From assembly GCA_041166745.1 (NCBI GenBank), contig JBEEGH010000034.1, positions 186,001 to 250,000 on the forward strand: DNA of 64,000 nucleotides. Reading direction: 5' to 3'. Made by a program: the position numbers and the translations under genes. The DNA comes from DASUCS01 sp041166745. Lineage in GTDB: Bacteria > Actinomycetota > Acidimicrobiia > Acidimicrobiales > JACDCH01. Below, piece by piece: positions 1 to 8,269 of this stretch (positions are counted from its first letter, which is position 1; each line of letters begins with the position of its first letter). The notes under the pieces were generated by a model, which was not told the origin of the DNA, ran no database searches, and saw only the letters and a program-made list of their open reading frames with translations.

Positions 1-844
1 ACTCGTCGTCAACCCGCCGATAGACGACGTCGACGCGTTGTTCGCCGGCGGTCGTGCGCATCACGACCACCCCGCCTCGACACGCGAGGTCGCGGCCCTC
101 GACGAGGGCAACACCCATCTGACGAGCGAGGAACGAGTGCTCGAAATACGCCGAGTTGTGAATGCCCGGAGTGAGCACGACGACCGTCGGATCCTTGCGA
201 CCTTCGGGCGCGGCGGCTCGCAGCGCTTCGAGGAGATGCGACGGGTAGTCCGCGACGGGGCGAACTCGATGACTGGCAAACAGTTCCGGAAACACGTGCG
301 TCATCGCCCGCCGGTTCTCGATCACGTACGAGATGCCGGACGGAGTCCGCAGGTTGTCCTCCAACACCCGATAGCGACCGTCGGCGCCGCGGATGAGGTC
401 GATACCGGCGACGTGCACCCGCACGCCGTTCGGTGGCTCGACACCCGCGGCCTCTCGATGGATGTGGGTCGACGACATCACCAACCGCCGGGGCACGACT
501 CGGTCAGCGAACAGCCTCCCAGCGCCGTACACATCCGCCAGGAAGGCCTCGAGCGCCCGCACCCGCTGCACGACACCCGACTCGATCAGCTCCCACTCAT
601 CGGCCGCGACGACACGAGGAACGAGGTCCAGCGGGAACGGGCGCTCCTCACCGGACAACGAGAAGGTGATGCCCTGGTCTCGGAAGCTGCGGTCACGGAC
701 GATGCAGCGCTCGTGGTAGTCCGAGGACGTCAGCGTGCACAGCGCGTCGTGCAAGGCCGCGTAGTGCGCGCGCGGCGAGGAGCTCTCGTCGAACATCTCG
801 TCCCACGTATCGGGCATGCGATAGGTGTCGAAGAGATCCGCCAC
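1..844 (-). CDS. Circularly permuted ATP-grasp protein (formerly DUF404/DUF407), 3' end cut off by window edge
   Basis: This gene is read leftwards and runs off the left edge, so about the first 281 residues are visible. The protein has the hallmarks of the circularly permuted type-2 ATP-grasp family: an early WDEMFDES...PRAHY segment, then RVLEDNLRTPSGISYV, a long conserved stretch with GIHNSAYFEHSFLARQMGV and VEGRDLACRGG. Known members are predicted carboxylate-amine ligases acting in the cytoplasm, often next to an alpha-E (DUF403) protein and a transglutaminase-like protease; those partners would lie to the left and are not visible. I place the start at the GTG at 844, preceded by GAAGAGG; an in-frame TGA lies further upstream, so the true start cannot be far off. 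Confidence 0.85.
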   Translation of the reverse strand, partial: MADLFDTYRMPDTWDEMFDESSSPRAHYAALHDALCTLTSSDYHERCIVRDRSFRDQGITFSLSGEERPFPLDLVPRVVAADEWELIESGVVQRVRALEAFLADVYGAGRLFADRVVPRRLVMSSTHIHREAAGVEPPNGVRVHVAGIDLIRGADGRYRVLEDNLRTPSGISYVIENRRAMTHVFPELFASHRVRPVADYPSHLLEALRAAAPEGRKDPTVVVLTPGIHNSAYFEHSFLARQMGVALVEGRDLACRGGVVVMRTTAGEQRVDVVYRRVDDE

Positions 845-982
845 AGCCTCTTCGTAGCGAGAGGATGTTTCCGCCAGGTTTCCGCAGTGCAGGATTCACA
901 TTGCCGACACAGTCCGGCTCCCAGCTGGTGGCGGTGATGGGTGCCTCGACGCACCCCTCGCCCGCATCGAGGCGCTCGCCGT

Positions 983-1849
983 TCAGCCGATGACGCGGAG
1001 CTGCGCGGGACTCGATGGCATCCCGTTGTCGCCGGCGCCGGCGCCGGCAAGGGCGCTCGCCGTGGCGTCATCGGCGGGCAGCCAGGTGATGAGGCGTTGG
1101 TCGTCGATGTCATCGGCGAGGAGTAGCACCTCGTAGTTGAGGCGCAGACGGCCCATGTCAGGGTGCACGATGCGCGTCGTGCCGCGGCGCTTGTCGGTTG
1201 TGGCGAACGTCGACCAGTGTTCGTTGAAGTCCGGCGAGGCGCGCAGCTCGTCCATCAGCATTGCGAAGTCAGGATCGTCGCCCCACCGCGCGGTCGCGGT
1301 GCGCAGGCGGCTGACCTGTTCGTCGGCCGCGGTGATCCAGTCGGCATAGACCGTTCGCGCGTCGGGATGGAGAAACACATAGCGGGCGAGGTTCGGCGGC
1401 GCGCCATCGAGCATGCCAAGCGGGCGTACGAGCTGCTCCCACGCCACGTTCCATGCGAGCACATCGTTGGTCGGGCCGGCGACGAACGCGGGCGTGGTGC
1501 CGAGTCCTTTGAGGAGCGCCGTCACTGTTGGCGCGACGGAGCGGGCCAAGGGACGGGTCGCCGGGCACAGTTCCGCGGTTTGGCTGACCATCGCCAGCGT
1601 GTAGAGCTCTCGTCGTTGTCCGTCGTCGAGGCGTAACGCGTCGGCCAGCGCGGCGATCACGCTCGGCGACGGCTTCGTGTCGCGGCCCTGCTCGAGCCGG
1701 ACGAGATAGTCGATGCTGACCCCGGCGAGCGTGGCGACTTCCTCGCGGCGCAGACCCGGTGTTCGCCGACGGCCGCTGTCGGGCAGTCCGACGTCGCCTG
1801 GCTGCAGCTGATCGCGGCGGGCACGAAGGAACTCGGCAACCGTCGTCAC
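983..1849 (-). CDS. XRE-family regulator with MmyB-like ligand domain
   Basis: A 288-residue DNA-binding regulator. The N-terminal helix-turn-helix carries the family pattern EFLRARRDQLQPGDVGLP, GRRRTPGLRREEVATLAGVS and YLVRLEQGRD (about residues 5 to 65). The rest matches the MmyB-like ligand-binding (PAS-like) domain, with LLKGLGTTPAFVAGPTNDVL and AWNVAWEQLV. An open frame extends upstream to 1963, but the conserved N-terminus begins at VTTVAEFL, so I choose the GTG at 1849. A GGGAGG abuts this codon, too close for a normal ribosome site. The gene is divergent from the YceI gene with about 100 bases between them, so shared control is likely but unproven. Confidence 0.88.
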   Translation of the reverse strand: MTTVAEFLRARRDQLQPGDVGLPDSGRRRTPGLRREEVATLAGVSIDYLVRLEQGRDTKPSPSVIAALADALRLDDGQRRELYTLAMVSQTAELCPATRPLARSVAPTVTALLKGLGTTPAFVAGPTNDVLAWNVAWEQLVRPLGMLDGAPPNLARYVFLHPDARTVYADWITAADEQVSRLRTATARWGDDPDFAMLMDELRASPDFNEHWSTFATTDKRRGTTRIVHPDMGRLRLNYEVLLLADDIDDQRLITWLPADDATASALAGAGAGDNGMPSSPAQLRVIG

Positions 1850-1950
1850 CCTCCCAGCATGCCGTACGAACCGACGGATCACCCTGGCCCTGTCAATACC
1901 AGGATCAGCCCGGCCTTCTCGGTCCGTCGGCGTGAGCGGATGATCCCCCA

Positions 1951-2514
1951 ATGACCACCGCACCGACCTCCGTCTCGCTGCCCTTGGCCCCCGGCCGCTG
2001 GGCGGTCGACGCCAACCACTCCTCCATCGGCTTCTCGATCCGCCACCTCGGCGTGTCCAAAGTGCGCGGGCGCTTCACCCGCTTCGAGGCCGAAGTCGTC
2101 ATCGGCGAGACCCTCGACACGACCAGTGTCACCGCCACTGTTGACGTCGCATCGATCGACACAGCCAACGCCGACCGGGACGCGCACGTCCTGTCACCCG
2201 ACATCATCGACGTCGCCAAGCGACCGACCATGGTGTTCCGCTCCACGCGGATCGCGGGAGCCGGATCGGAGTATCAGGTCGACGGCGATCTGACGATCGG
2301 AGACATCACGCGTCCGATTGTCCTCGCCGTCGAGCTCGGCGGTGTCGAGAACTTCCCCGGCGGTCCCCGCCACGCCGGCTTCGAAGCGACCACCGAGATC
2401 CGCCGCAAGGACTTCGGTATCCACCTCGCGATGCCACCCGGCGTCAGCGCAGTCGCGCTCGGCGATGTGGTGAAAGTCGTGCTCGACCTTCAGTTGCTCG
2501 AGCCCGAAGGCTGA
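1951..2514 (+). CDS. YceI family lipocalin-like protein
   Basis: A 187-residue YceI-family protein. The pattern is clear: WAVDANHSSIGFSIRHLGVSKVRGRFTRF near the N-terminus, then ASIDTANADRDAHVLSPDI, and GDLTIGDITRPIVLAVELGG. YceI proteins are beta-barrels that bind amphiphilic molecules such as isoprenoid quinones. No signal peptide is visible, so this copy is probably cytoplasmic, as is usual for actinobacterial members. It is divergent from an XRE/MmyB-type regulator, which is the obvious candidate regulator. The ATG at 1951 is the only sensible start because the conserved strand begins about ten residues later. Confidence 0.93.
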   Translation: MTTAPTSVSLPLAPGRWAVDANHSSIGFSIRHLGVSKVRGRFTRFEAEVVIGETLDTTSVTATVDVASIDTANADRDAHVLSPDIIDVAKRPTMVFRSTRIAGAGSEYQVDGDLTIGDITRPIVLAVELGGVENFPGGPRHAGFEATTEIRRKDFGIHLAMPPGVSAVALGDVVKVVLDLQLLEPEG

Positions 2515-2523
2515 CCCGGCCTG

Positions 2524-3543
2524 TCAGTCGGTTTCGTTGACGAGGTCGATGAGCTGCGCCAGCGTGTCGAGCCGGTGGTGGCGATCGCCGTCGAGTTTCG
2601 CTTGGAGAGTGGTGATGCCCGCCTCGCGGTACTGGCGTATCCGTTCCTTCACGGTCGACGCTGAGCCGAGCAGGTTGGTCTTGAACCCGAGTTCGATCGG
2701 CACGCGGTCGGCGGCTTCGTCTCGGCGTCCGGCCAACCAGAGGGCCTGCACTGCGTCGACGTCGTCGCCGAACCCTTGGCGGGTGAAAGCGGCGTTGTAG
2801 AAGTTCGTGGTCTTCGATCCCATGGCGCCAATCGTGAAGGCGTAGCCCCGGGCGTGTCGCTTGGCCGCTTCGTCGACGTCGTCGGTGAACTCCACCGCTA
2901 CCGGGATCAGCAGATCGAGATCGGCCAGCGATCGGCCCGCTCGAGCCGCCCCTGCGGCGAGGTGGTCAAGAAACGCTTCGGCGTGCTCGGGAACAAAGGC
3001 GTTGCCGATCCAGCCATCGGCCAGCTCACCGGTGAGCTCGAGATTGCGAGGGCCGAGCGCCGCGACGTGGATCGGCACCTCCGTCGGCGCCATCATCGAA
3101 CGCAACGCGCGGCCGGGACCGTCGGGCAATGGAAGCTGGTACACGGTGCCGGCGTACTCGAGGCGGTCGCCGCGAGCCACGGTGCGCACGATGTCGATCG
3201 TCTCGCGGGTCGCAGTCACCGGAGCCCGGAAGCGCACGCCGTGCCACCCCTCCATGACTTGGGGTCCGCTGGTGCCAAGGCCGAGAAGAAAGCGGCCATT
3301 CGAAAGCAACTGCATCGACATCGCCGACATCGCGAGCATCGCCGGCGTTCTCGCCCCCACTTGTGCGATGCCCGAACCAAGCTTGATCGTCGTGGTCCTG
3401 GCTGCGAGATACGCCAACGGTGTCAGCGCATCCTGTCCCCATGCCTCGGGCACCCACACCGACGTCGCTCCCAGCCGTTCGGCTTCGACGACGAACTCGG
3501 CGTCGTCGGGTGTCGACACAACCGCGGCGATCCCGACTTGCAT
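2524..3543 (-). CDS. LLM-class (F420-dependent-type) oxidoreductase
   Basis: A 339-residue luciferase-like monooxygenase-family protein. Visible features are the N-terminal VGIAAVVSTPDDAEFVVEAE strand-helix, VWVPEAWGQD, LAARTTTIKLGSGIAQV and the GLGTSGPQVMEGWHG segment typical of actinobacterial F420-dependent members. These enzymes use reduced F420 (or FMN) to reduce or oxidise small molecules; the substrate cannot be inferred. The frame is open to 3588, but GGAGG lies eight bases before the ATG at 3543, and the conserved sequence MQVGIAAVV starts there. The gene converges with yceI with only nine bases between the stops, and faces the divergent SRPBCC gene at 3627. Confidence 0.9.
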   Translation of the reverse strand: MQVGIAAVVSTPDDAEFVVEAERLGATSVWVPEAWGQDALTPLAYLAARTTTIKLGSGIAQVGARTPAMLAMSAMSMQLLSNGRFLLGLGTSGPQVMEGWHGVRFRAPVTATRETIDIVRTVARGDRLEYAGTVYQLPLPDGPGRALRSMMAPTEVPIHVAALGPRNLELTGELADGWIGNAFVPEHAEAFLDHLAAGAARAGRSLADLDLLIPVAVEFTDDVDEAAKRHARGYAFTIGAMGSKTTNFYNAAFTRQGFGDDVDAVQALWLAGRRDEAADRVPIELGFKTNLLGSASTVKERIRQYREAGITTLQAKLDGDRHHRLDTLAQLIDLVNETD

Positions 3544-3626
3544 GCTCATCACCTCCTCGACGGCGGTCGCGATCGTGAACCTACACACCTACGCTGCCTA
3601 GGCGATCCGTCACGAAGGAGACACTC

Positions 3627-4133
3627 GTGGAGCTGCCTGAACTGCGCTACAGCGATTGCCCCACCGTGGAGGTCACGGTGACGATCGCGGCGTCGCCCGA
3701 CGCGGTGTGGGCACTCGTGTCCGACATTCAACTCCCGGCCCGATTCAGCTCAGAGTTCCTCGGCGCGGAATGGCTCGACGGCGTCACCGCTCCTGCCGTC
3801 GGGGCACAATTCGTCGGACGCAACGCTCACCCCGCGATCGGCGAGTGGCAGACGATCTCGACGATCTGTGACTACGAGCCTGGCCGGGGGTTCGGGTGGG
3901 CGGTCGGCGACACCGACCAGCCGTCAGCCACGTGGCGTTTCACCCTCGAGCCTGATGGCGCTGCGACGAGGCTCACGCAGTGGATGCAGATGGGGCCAGC
4001 GCGCAGCGGGATCAATCTCGCGATCGACGCGATGCCTGAGAAGGAGTCGAAGATCCTCCATCGGCGCCTCGACGAGCATCGAGCCAACATGCAGGCCACG
4101 CTGGCCGGCATCAAACGAGTCGTCGAGGCATGA
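3627..4133 (+). CDS. SRPBCC family protein (START/polyketide-cyclase fold)
   Basis: A 168-residue protein of the SRPBCC fold. The typical opening is present: VEVTVTIAASPDAVWALVSDIQLPARFS, followed by GAQFVGRNAHPAIGEWQT and GFGWAVGD. Members bind hydrophobic ligands in a deep cavity; the ligand here is unknown. The GTG start at 3627 has AAGGAG seven bases upstream. It is divergent from the LLM oxidoreductase, with 83 bases between the starts, and converges on the TauE-like gene with five bases between stops. No catalytic residue can be assigned. Confidence 0.88.
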   Translation: MELPELRYSDCPTVEVTVTIAASPDAVWALVSDIQLPARFSSEFLGAEWLDGVTAPAVGAQFVGRNAHPAIGEWQTISTICDYEPGRGFGWAVGDTDQPSATWRFTLEPDGAATRLTQWMQMGPARSGINLAIDAMPEKESKILHRRLDEHRANMQATLAGIKRVVEA

Positions 4134-4138
4134 GCCGG

Positions 4139-5173
4139 TCAGTCGGCCGCAACAGCAGTCGTCGCCAAGCGACGACGGACCCGCAATGCATACGCGAGTG
4201 CTATCGGGAAGCCGATGAGGAAAGGCGCAAGTACCGCCTGCGCCGTCACCCACGTCGTGCGCCGATGGCCACTTGTCTCCCAGTCCTCGGCCGCCCGTAG
4301 TGATGCGTCAGTCGCGCCCCACAACGGTGCGCCGACGAGAACGACGAGCAACAGCGTGCTGCCAAGCGCCGCGTTGCTGAAGTCGAGCAGCTTCAGCGAC
4401 GACGCGAGCAGGATCACCACGAGCGCGGGGCGGATGAGCGCGTCGGGCGCGCGTGACGACACCCGAGCCCCCAGATAGACGCCGGGCAGGCTTCCGATCA
4501 GGAGCGAGCCAGTCAGTCCGAGATCGACGTGACCGAAGAACACGTGGCTCAACGTGGCGGAACCGACAAGAGGGATCGCTTGGACGAGATCGGTGCCGAC
4601 GAGCTGCTTCGCGGACAACCGCGGATAGAGCAGTAGAAGCATCACCATCATCAGAGAGCCGGATCCGACCGACGTCATCCCCACGACGAAACCGCCGGCC
4701 AGCCCGATGAGCACGGTCGCGACCCGCTTCAGTCGCAACTCACCGTTCTCCGGCAGCGCGCCGTTTCGATCGTCGCGAACGCGGGCGCGGGCTCCGATGA
4801 ACGCTCTGGCGACCATGGACACCGCGGCCACGATGAGCGCCCACCCGAGGAGCGTCTTGATGCGCTTGGCGACCTCGTCACCGCTGCCTAGTTCGTTCAG
4901 CACGAACACACCGGCGAACGCCGCTGGGACAGAGCCGATCGCAAGCCAGCCGGCGAGCGGCCAGTTCACGGTTCGCCGCCGAAAATGAACGGTCGCCCCG
5001 ACCGGTTTCATGACCAACGACGCGAGCAGGTCGCTCGACACCGCCGTGCCCGGAGCCACGCCGAACAGCAGCACAAGGATCGGCGTCATGAGCGCGCCGC
5101 CACCCATGCCCGTGAGTCCTACGGTGAAGCCGACAAGCGCTCCCGCCACGGCCTTCCACAGATCGAAGTCCAC
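4139..5173 (-). CDS. TauE/SafE family membrane exporter/permease
   Basis: A 344-residue integral membrane protein with about eight hydrophobic segments arranged as two repeats. The repeats have the glycine-rich signatures of the TauE/SafE family: GFTVGLTGMGGGALMTPILVL in the first and GFVVGMTSVGSGSLMMVMLLL in the second. Members transport sulfite, sulfoacetate or other organosulfur anions across the inner membrane; the substrate here is not evident. The frame stays open to a TTG at 5227, but the GTG at 5173 (start VDFDLWKAVAGAL) puts the first membrane helix in the usual position, so I prefer it. No sulfur-metabolism genes are adjacent. Confidence 0.88.
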   Translation of the reverse strand: MDFDLWKAVAGALVGFTVGLTGMGGGALMTPILVLLFGVAPGTAVSSDLLASLVMKPVGATVHFRRRTVNWPLAGWLAIGSVPAAFAGVFVLNELGSGDEVAKRIKTLLGWALIVAAVSMVARAFIGARARVRDDRNGALPENGELRLKRVATVLIGLAGGFVVGMTSVGSGSLMMVMLLLLYPRLSAKQLVGTDLVQAIPLVGSATLSHVFFGHVDLGLTGSLLIGSLPGVYLGARVSSRAPDALIRPALVVILLASSLKLLDFSNAALGSTLLLVVLVGAPLWGATDASLRAAEDWETSGHRRTTWVTAQAVLAPFLIGFPIALAYALRVRRRLATTAVAAD

Positions 5174-5306
5174 TGCGATCCGGCGCCCTTCCAAGTCTGT
5201 TGGTGGCAATCGTAGGAAGGAACCCAACGGTGTACGCCAGTCCCCCAGACGCGACGACGAGCCCGCTGAGTTTCGACACGGGCCCGCGCCTGATCCGGGC
5301 CGAGGA

Positions 5307-6170
5307 TCACTGCGGTCGGCGGGCGACGATCAACACCCGCCTCGGGTAGGGCCGCATCGCCACCGTCAGTATCGCTTCGGACAGCGTCCCCGCCGCCGCG
5401 CGCTCGCCCATCTCGGTGTTCAACGCATCGCTGGCATCTACGAGCGCGCTGAAGGTGGCGTAGACACGGTCGGCCCACCCCGGGGTTTCCTCGTAGAGGT
5501 CGACGGTGAAGCCCGCATCTTCGAGTAGGGGCGCGTAGTCGGCGACAGGATCGACGCCGAGGACCGGCAGCCCTTCGACTTTGGCGGGGTCCACTTCGAA
5601 GCACACGATCGCGACGCGGACGCCGGGCTTGAGGATCCTGAAGAACTCGGCCAGCGCGGCGCGCTTGTCGGGCGCGTATTGGAATGCCTCGACGGTCATG
5701 GCCGCGTCCGCGCTGGCGTCGGGCAGACCGGTGCGTTCGAACGTGCCTCGTTGGAAGCGGGCCCGGTCAGCCAAGCCGACGTCGCGGGCTCGCTGCTCCG
5801 CCGCGGCCAGACCGGCCGTCGCCGGGTCGATGCCGATGAGCGACGCCCCTGTCTGCTGCGAGGCCCACAAGCCGGGCCCGCCGGCTCCACACGCCAGGTC
5901 CACCAACGCGTCGCCCGGGCCGACCCCGAGAGCCTCGAGCATGTGCTGCGCTTCGGTCAGCGTGAGGAACCCGATGTGGGCGAACTCGATCGGGAACTCG
6001 CCCCGGTAGGCGTTGTCGCGCCAGATGCGCCCGAACGTCTCGCCCCAAGGCAGCGCGGCGTAGACCGCCTCGTAGCCGTCGCGCACCGCGTGAAACACAC
6101 CGTCCTCGGTGACATCGTCGCTTCTCCCGCCGGGAGGGTCCGAACGCGGGGTGGAGTCAGGGCTCACCAC
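5307..6170 (-). CDS. Class I SAM-dependent methyltransferase
   Basis: A 287-residue methyltransferase. The SAM-binding motif I is LVDLACGAGGPGLW (about residues 88 to 101), followed by the acidic end of strand 2 in LIGIDPATAG and the motif AMTVEAFQYAPDKRAALAEFFRILKPG. This matches the Methyltransf_11/25 class acting on small molecules. The substrate is unknown. The start is one of two tandem GTG codons (6170 or 6167) just after GAGAGAGG. It is a single gene between the TauE-like exporter, on the same strand, and a divergent membrane-protein operon. Confidence 0.88.
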   Translation of the reverse strand: MVSPDSTPRSDPPGGRSDDVTEDGVFHAVRDGYEAVYAALPWGETFGRIWRDNAYRGEFPIEFAHIGFLTLTEAQHMLEALGVGPGDALVDLACGAGGPGLWASQQTGASLIGIDPATAGLAAAEQRARDVGLADRARFQRGTFERTGLPDASADAAMTVEAFQYAPDKRAALAEFFRILKPGVRVAIVCFEVDPAKVEGLPVLGVDPVADYAPLLEDAGFTVDLYEETPGWADRVYATFSALVDASDALNTEMGERAAAGTLSEAILTVAMRPYPRRVLIVARRPQ

Positions 6171-6314
6171 CTCTCTCTAGTCGTTTCCGAGAGCAACGTG
6201 GCCCTCGCCTGGTAAGGGCTATCGGTGGCCGGGACGGGACCTTCGGCTCTGTCGTGCACCCCCGCCTCCGGCCTTGGATGCGGAGAGAGAGAACGCGCCA
6301 CGGAGAAACGACAG

Positions 6315-7001
6315 ATGACAACTACTGAGATCGATGAGCCACGGTCGGGTACAAGCCGTCAGCGCGGCGGTGATGCCGTGACCCAAAAGCGCGACGACAC
6401 AGCACGCTTCGCGCGACTGGTCGGCGGGGCCGCGCTCTCGTTCTCCGTGCTGTACTTCGTCTCGGATCTGATCGAGTTCGCTCAGGGCGGCTTCTCGACG
6501 CCGCAGCTCGCACTCACCTACGCAGCCGAGGCGGCGATACCGATCTTCATCCTCGGCCTGTTCGCCATGCAACGTCCGAGGATCGGCGCGCTTGGCCTCG
6601 TGGGAGCAGTGACGTACGCCTACACATTCGTGTTCTTCACGAGCACGGTCGTATATGCACTCGTCAATCACACCCGCGATTGGACGGTGCTCACGACGCA
6701 GCTCGGCGGATGGGTGGCCGTTCACTCGGTGCTGATGGTTTTTGCAGGCGTCATGTTCGGCGTAGCGGTCATCCAAGCGAACGTGCTGCCCCGGTGGACC
6801 GGCATTGCCCTCATCGTCGGCATGGTCCTGATGGCGGTCACGGCCAGCCTGCCCGAACCGACACAGATCATGTCCGCGGCTGTGCGAGATCTGGCGTTGG
6901 CAGGGATGGGCGCAGCGCTGCTGCAACGCACCACCGGATCGGACTCCGCGCATGAGGAACATCGCTCCTCGGCATGGTCGAGAACCGGCGCATCCCGGTG
7001 A
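6315..7001 (+). CDS. Hypothetical multi-pass membrane protein
   Basis: A 228-residue protein of unknown function. A charged, polar N-terminal tail of about 35 residues is followed by five or six hydrophobic segments, including LVGGAALSFSVLYFVSDLI, LTYAAEAAIPIFILGLFAM, VGAVTYAYTFVFFTSTVVYAL and IALIVGMVLMAVTASL. I start at ATG 6315, with GGAGA nine bases upstream; the open frame to 6225 has no ribosome site. Its 3' end overlaps the next gene by 28 bases in another frame, so it is probably the first gene of a three-gene operon (6315-9498). No recognised family could be assigned by eye. Confidence 0.7.
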   Translation: MTTTEIDEPRSGTSRQRGGDAVTQKRDDTARFARLVGGAALSFSVLYFVSDLIEFAQGGFSTPQLALTYAAEAAIPIFILGLFAMQRPRIGALGLVGAVTYAYTFVFFTSTVVYALVNHTRDWTVLTTQLGGWVAVHSVLMVFAGVMFGVAVIQANVLPRWTGIALIVGMVLMAVTASLPEPTQIMSAAVRDLALAGMGAALLQRTTGSDSAHEEHRSSAWSRTGASR

Positions 7002-8269
7002 CCGGCGCGTCGCGCAGACTCCGAACCCATCTCGGCAACGCGATGGCCGCCGTGCTGGCCGCCGTCTGCTGCGCCGGGTTCGTGAGGCGCCGGCAACTGC
7101 GGTGGGGCGCGACCGACGCCGAAGTTGCAGCCGATCTGCCCGGCGACGAGCTGCTACCACGCGCCGACCGCAGTACCACTCGAGCCGTGACGATCAACGC
7201 GTCGCCCCATGACGTGTGGCCGTGGCTGGCGCAGATGGGCCAAGGGCGCGGCGGTCTCTACAGCTACGACCTCCTCGAGAACCTCATCGGCTGCGACATC
7301 CACAGCGCCGACCAGCTCGTGGAGGAATGGCAACACGTCACCGTCGGCGATCCCTTCCGGCTGCACCCCGACATCGCGCTCGACGTCGTCGTCGTCGAAC
7401 CCGATCACGCCCTCGTTGTCCGGGGAGGGGTCCCCATGGGCGACGTGGCACCGCCCTACGACTCCACGTGGGCCTTCGTCCTCAACGAGCTGGCCGACGG
7501 CAACACGCGTCTCGTCACCCGCGAGCGATACGCCTTCACCCAGCGGTGGGCGTCAGCCATCGTCGAACCCGTGCTCGCCGTCAGCTTCGTGATGACCCGA
7601 AAGATGCTCCACGGCATCCGTGCCCGCGCCGAGCGCCACCCCGGTCCACGCGGCCTGCTCGCTCCTGGCGTGTACCTCTACTGGCTGCCGTTGGGAGCGG
7701 GTGCGTACGTCGTCCGGCTCAGCGGCCGAGCGTTCGAAGCGATCATGGCGCGCCTCCAGCACCGTCCACCGCGGGACCTGTACCACTCGGCGTTGCAGAT
7801 CGTGACGCCCGAAGCCGGGTTCATCATCGAGATGACCCCGGTCCCCGCCCACGGCGAGAAGCATCGAGGCGTCGTCGGCGAAGGCGCGGTCGGCACCAAG
7901 TGGGCCCGACCGTTCCGCGTGTTCCGCTACGAGATCCATCGGTGGCGCTCTGGCGTCATTCCCGACGTTGCGTCTGCGATCGGAAGCCCCGTGCGGGTAT
8001 CGGCCGACCCGGCCGTCGCGCAACGGGTGCTCGAGCTTGCACTGTCGATACCAACGCCGGTGTGGGGGCGCGATGAACTGCGCGCTGGTGAGATGTGGAA
8101 CTCCAACTCGGTGACCTCCTGGCTCCTGGCGCGCAGCGGAACCGACATCGAAGACATTCGACCCCCGTGCGACGGTCGCGCGCCCGGCTGGAACGCTGGC
8201 CGAGCCGTCGCCGAACGCGTTCAACCAAAACAGGCGCTGTCCCGCCTCACAGAGAAGGTGGGGGCATGA
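6974..8269 (+). CDS. Two-domain protein: SRPBCC domain plus papain-like/NlpC-P60-like C-terminal domain
   Basis: A 431-residue protein with an N-terminal hydrophobic segment (about residues 21 to 36), then an SRPBCC domain (about 65 to 210: TRAVTINASPHDVWPWLAQM, GLYSYDLLENLIGCDIHSAD, VGDPFRLHP). A second domain follows a hydrophobic linker. It has a His at 271 in YHSALQIV, a Glu at 286, and a WNSNSVTSWLLARSG block near 375 to 389. The arrangement His...Glu...N-x-x-S before a helix resembles permuted papain-like (NlpC/P60-type) domains, where a Cys normally occupies this helix start; here it is Ser. That reading is inference. The gene overlaps its neighbours on both sides, including ATGA with the next gene, so the three are probably translated together. 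Confidence 0.65.
   Translation: MVENRRIPVTGASRRLRTHLGNAMAAVLAAVCCAGFVRRRQLRWGATDAEVAADLPGDELLPRADRSTTRAVTINASPHDVWPWLAQMGQGRGGLYSYDLLENLIGCDIHSADQLVEEWQHVTVGDPFRLHPDIALDVVVVEPDHALVVRGGVPMGDVAPPYDSTWAFVLNELADGNTRLVTRERYAFTQRWASAIVEPVLAVSFVMTRKMLHGIRARAERHPGPRGLLAPGVYLYWLPLGAGAYVVRLSGRAFEAIMARLQHRPPRDLYHSALQIVTPEAGFIIEMTPVPAHGEKHRGVVGEGAVGTKWARPFRVFRYEIHRWRSGVIPDVASAIGSPVRVSADPAVAQRVLELALSIPTPVWGRDELRAGEMWNSNSVTSWLLARSGTDIEDIRPPCDGRAPGWNAGRAVAERVQPKQALSRLTEKVGA

Noticed and set aside
38..937. A rightward open frame of about 300 codons at the left edge
   Set aside because: The leftward frame gives an unmistakable circularly permuted ATP-grasp protein; the rightward product is low-complexity.
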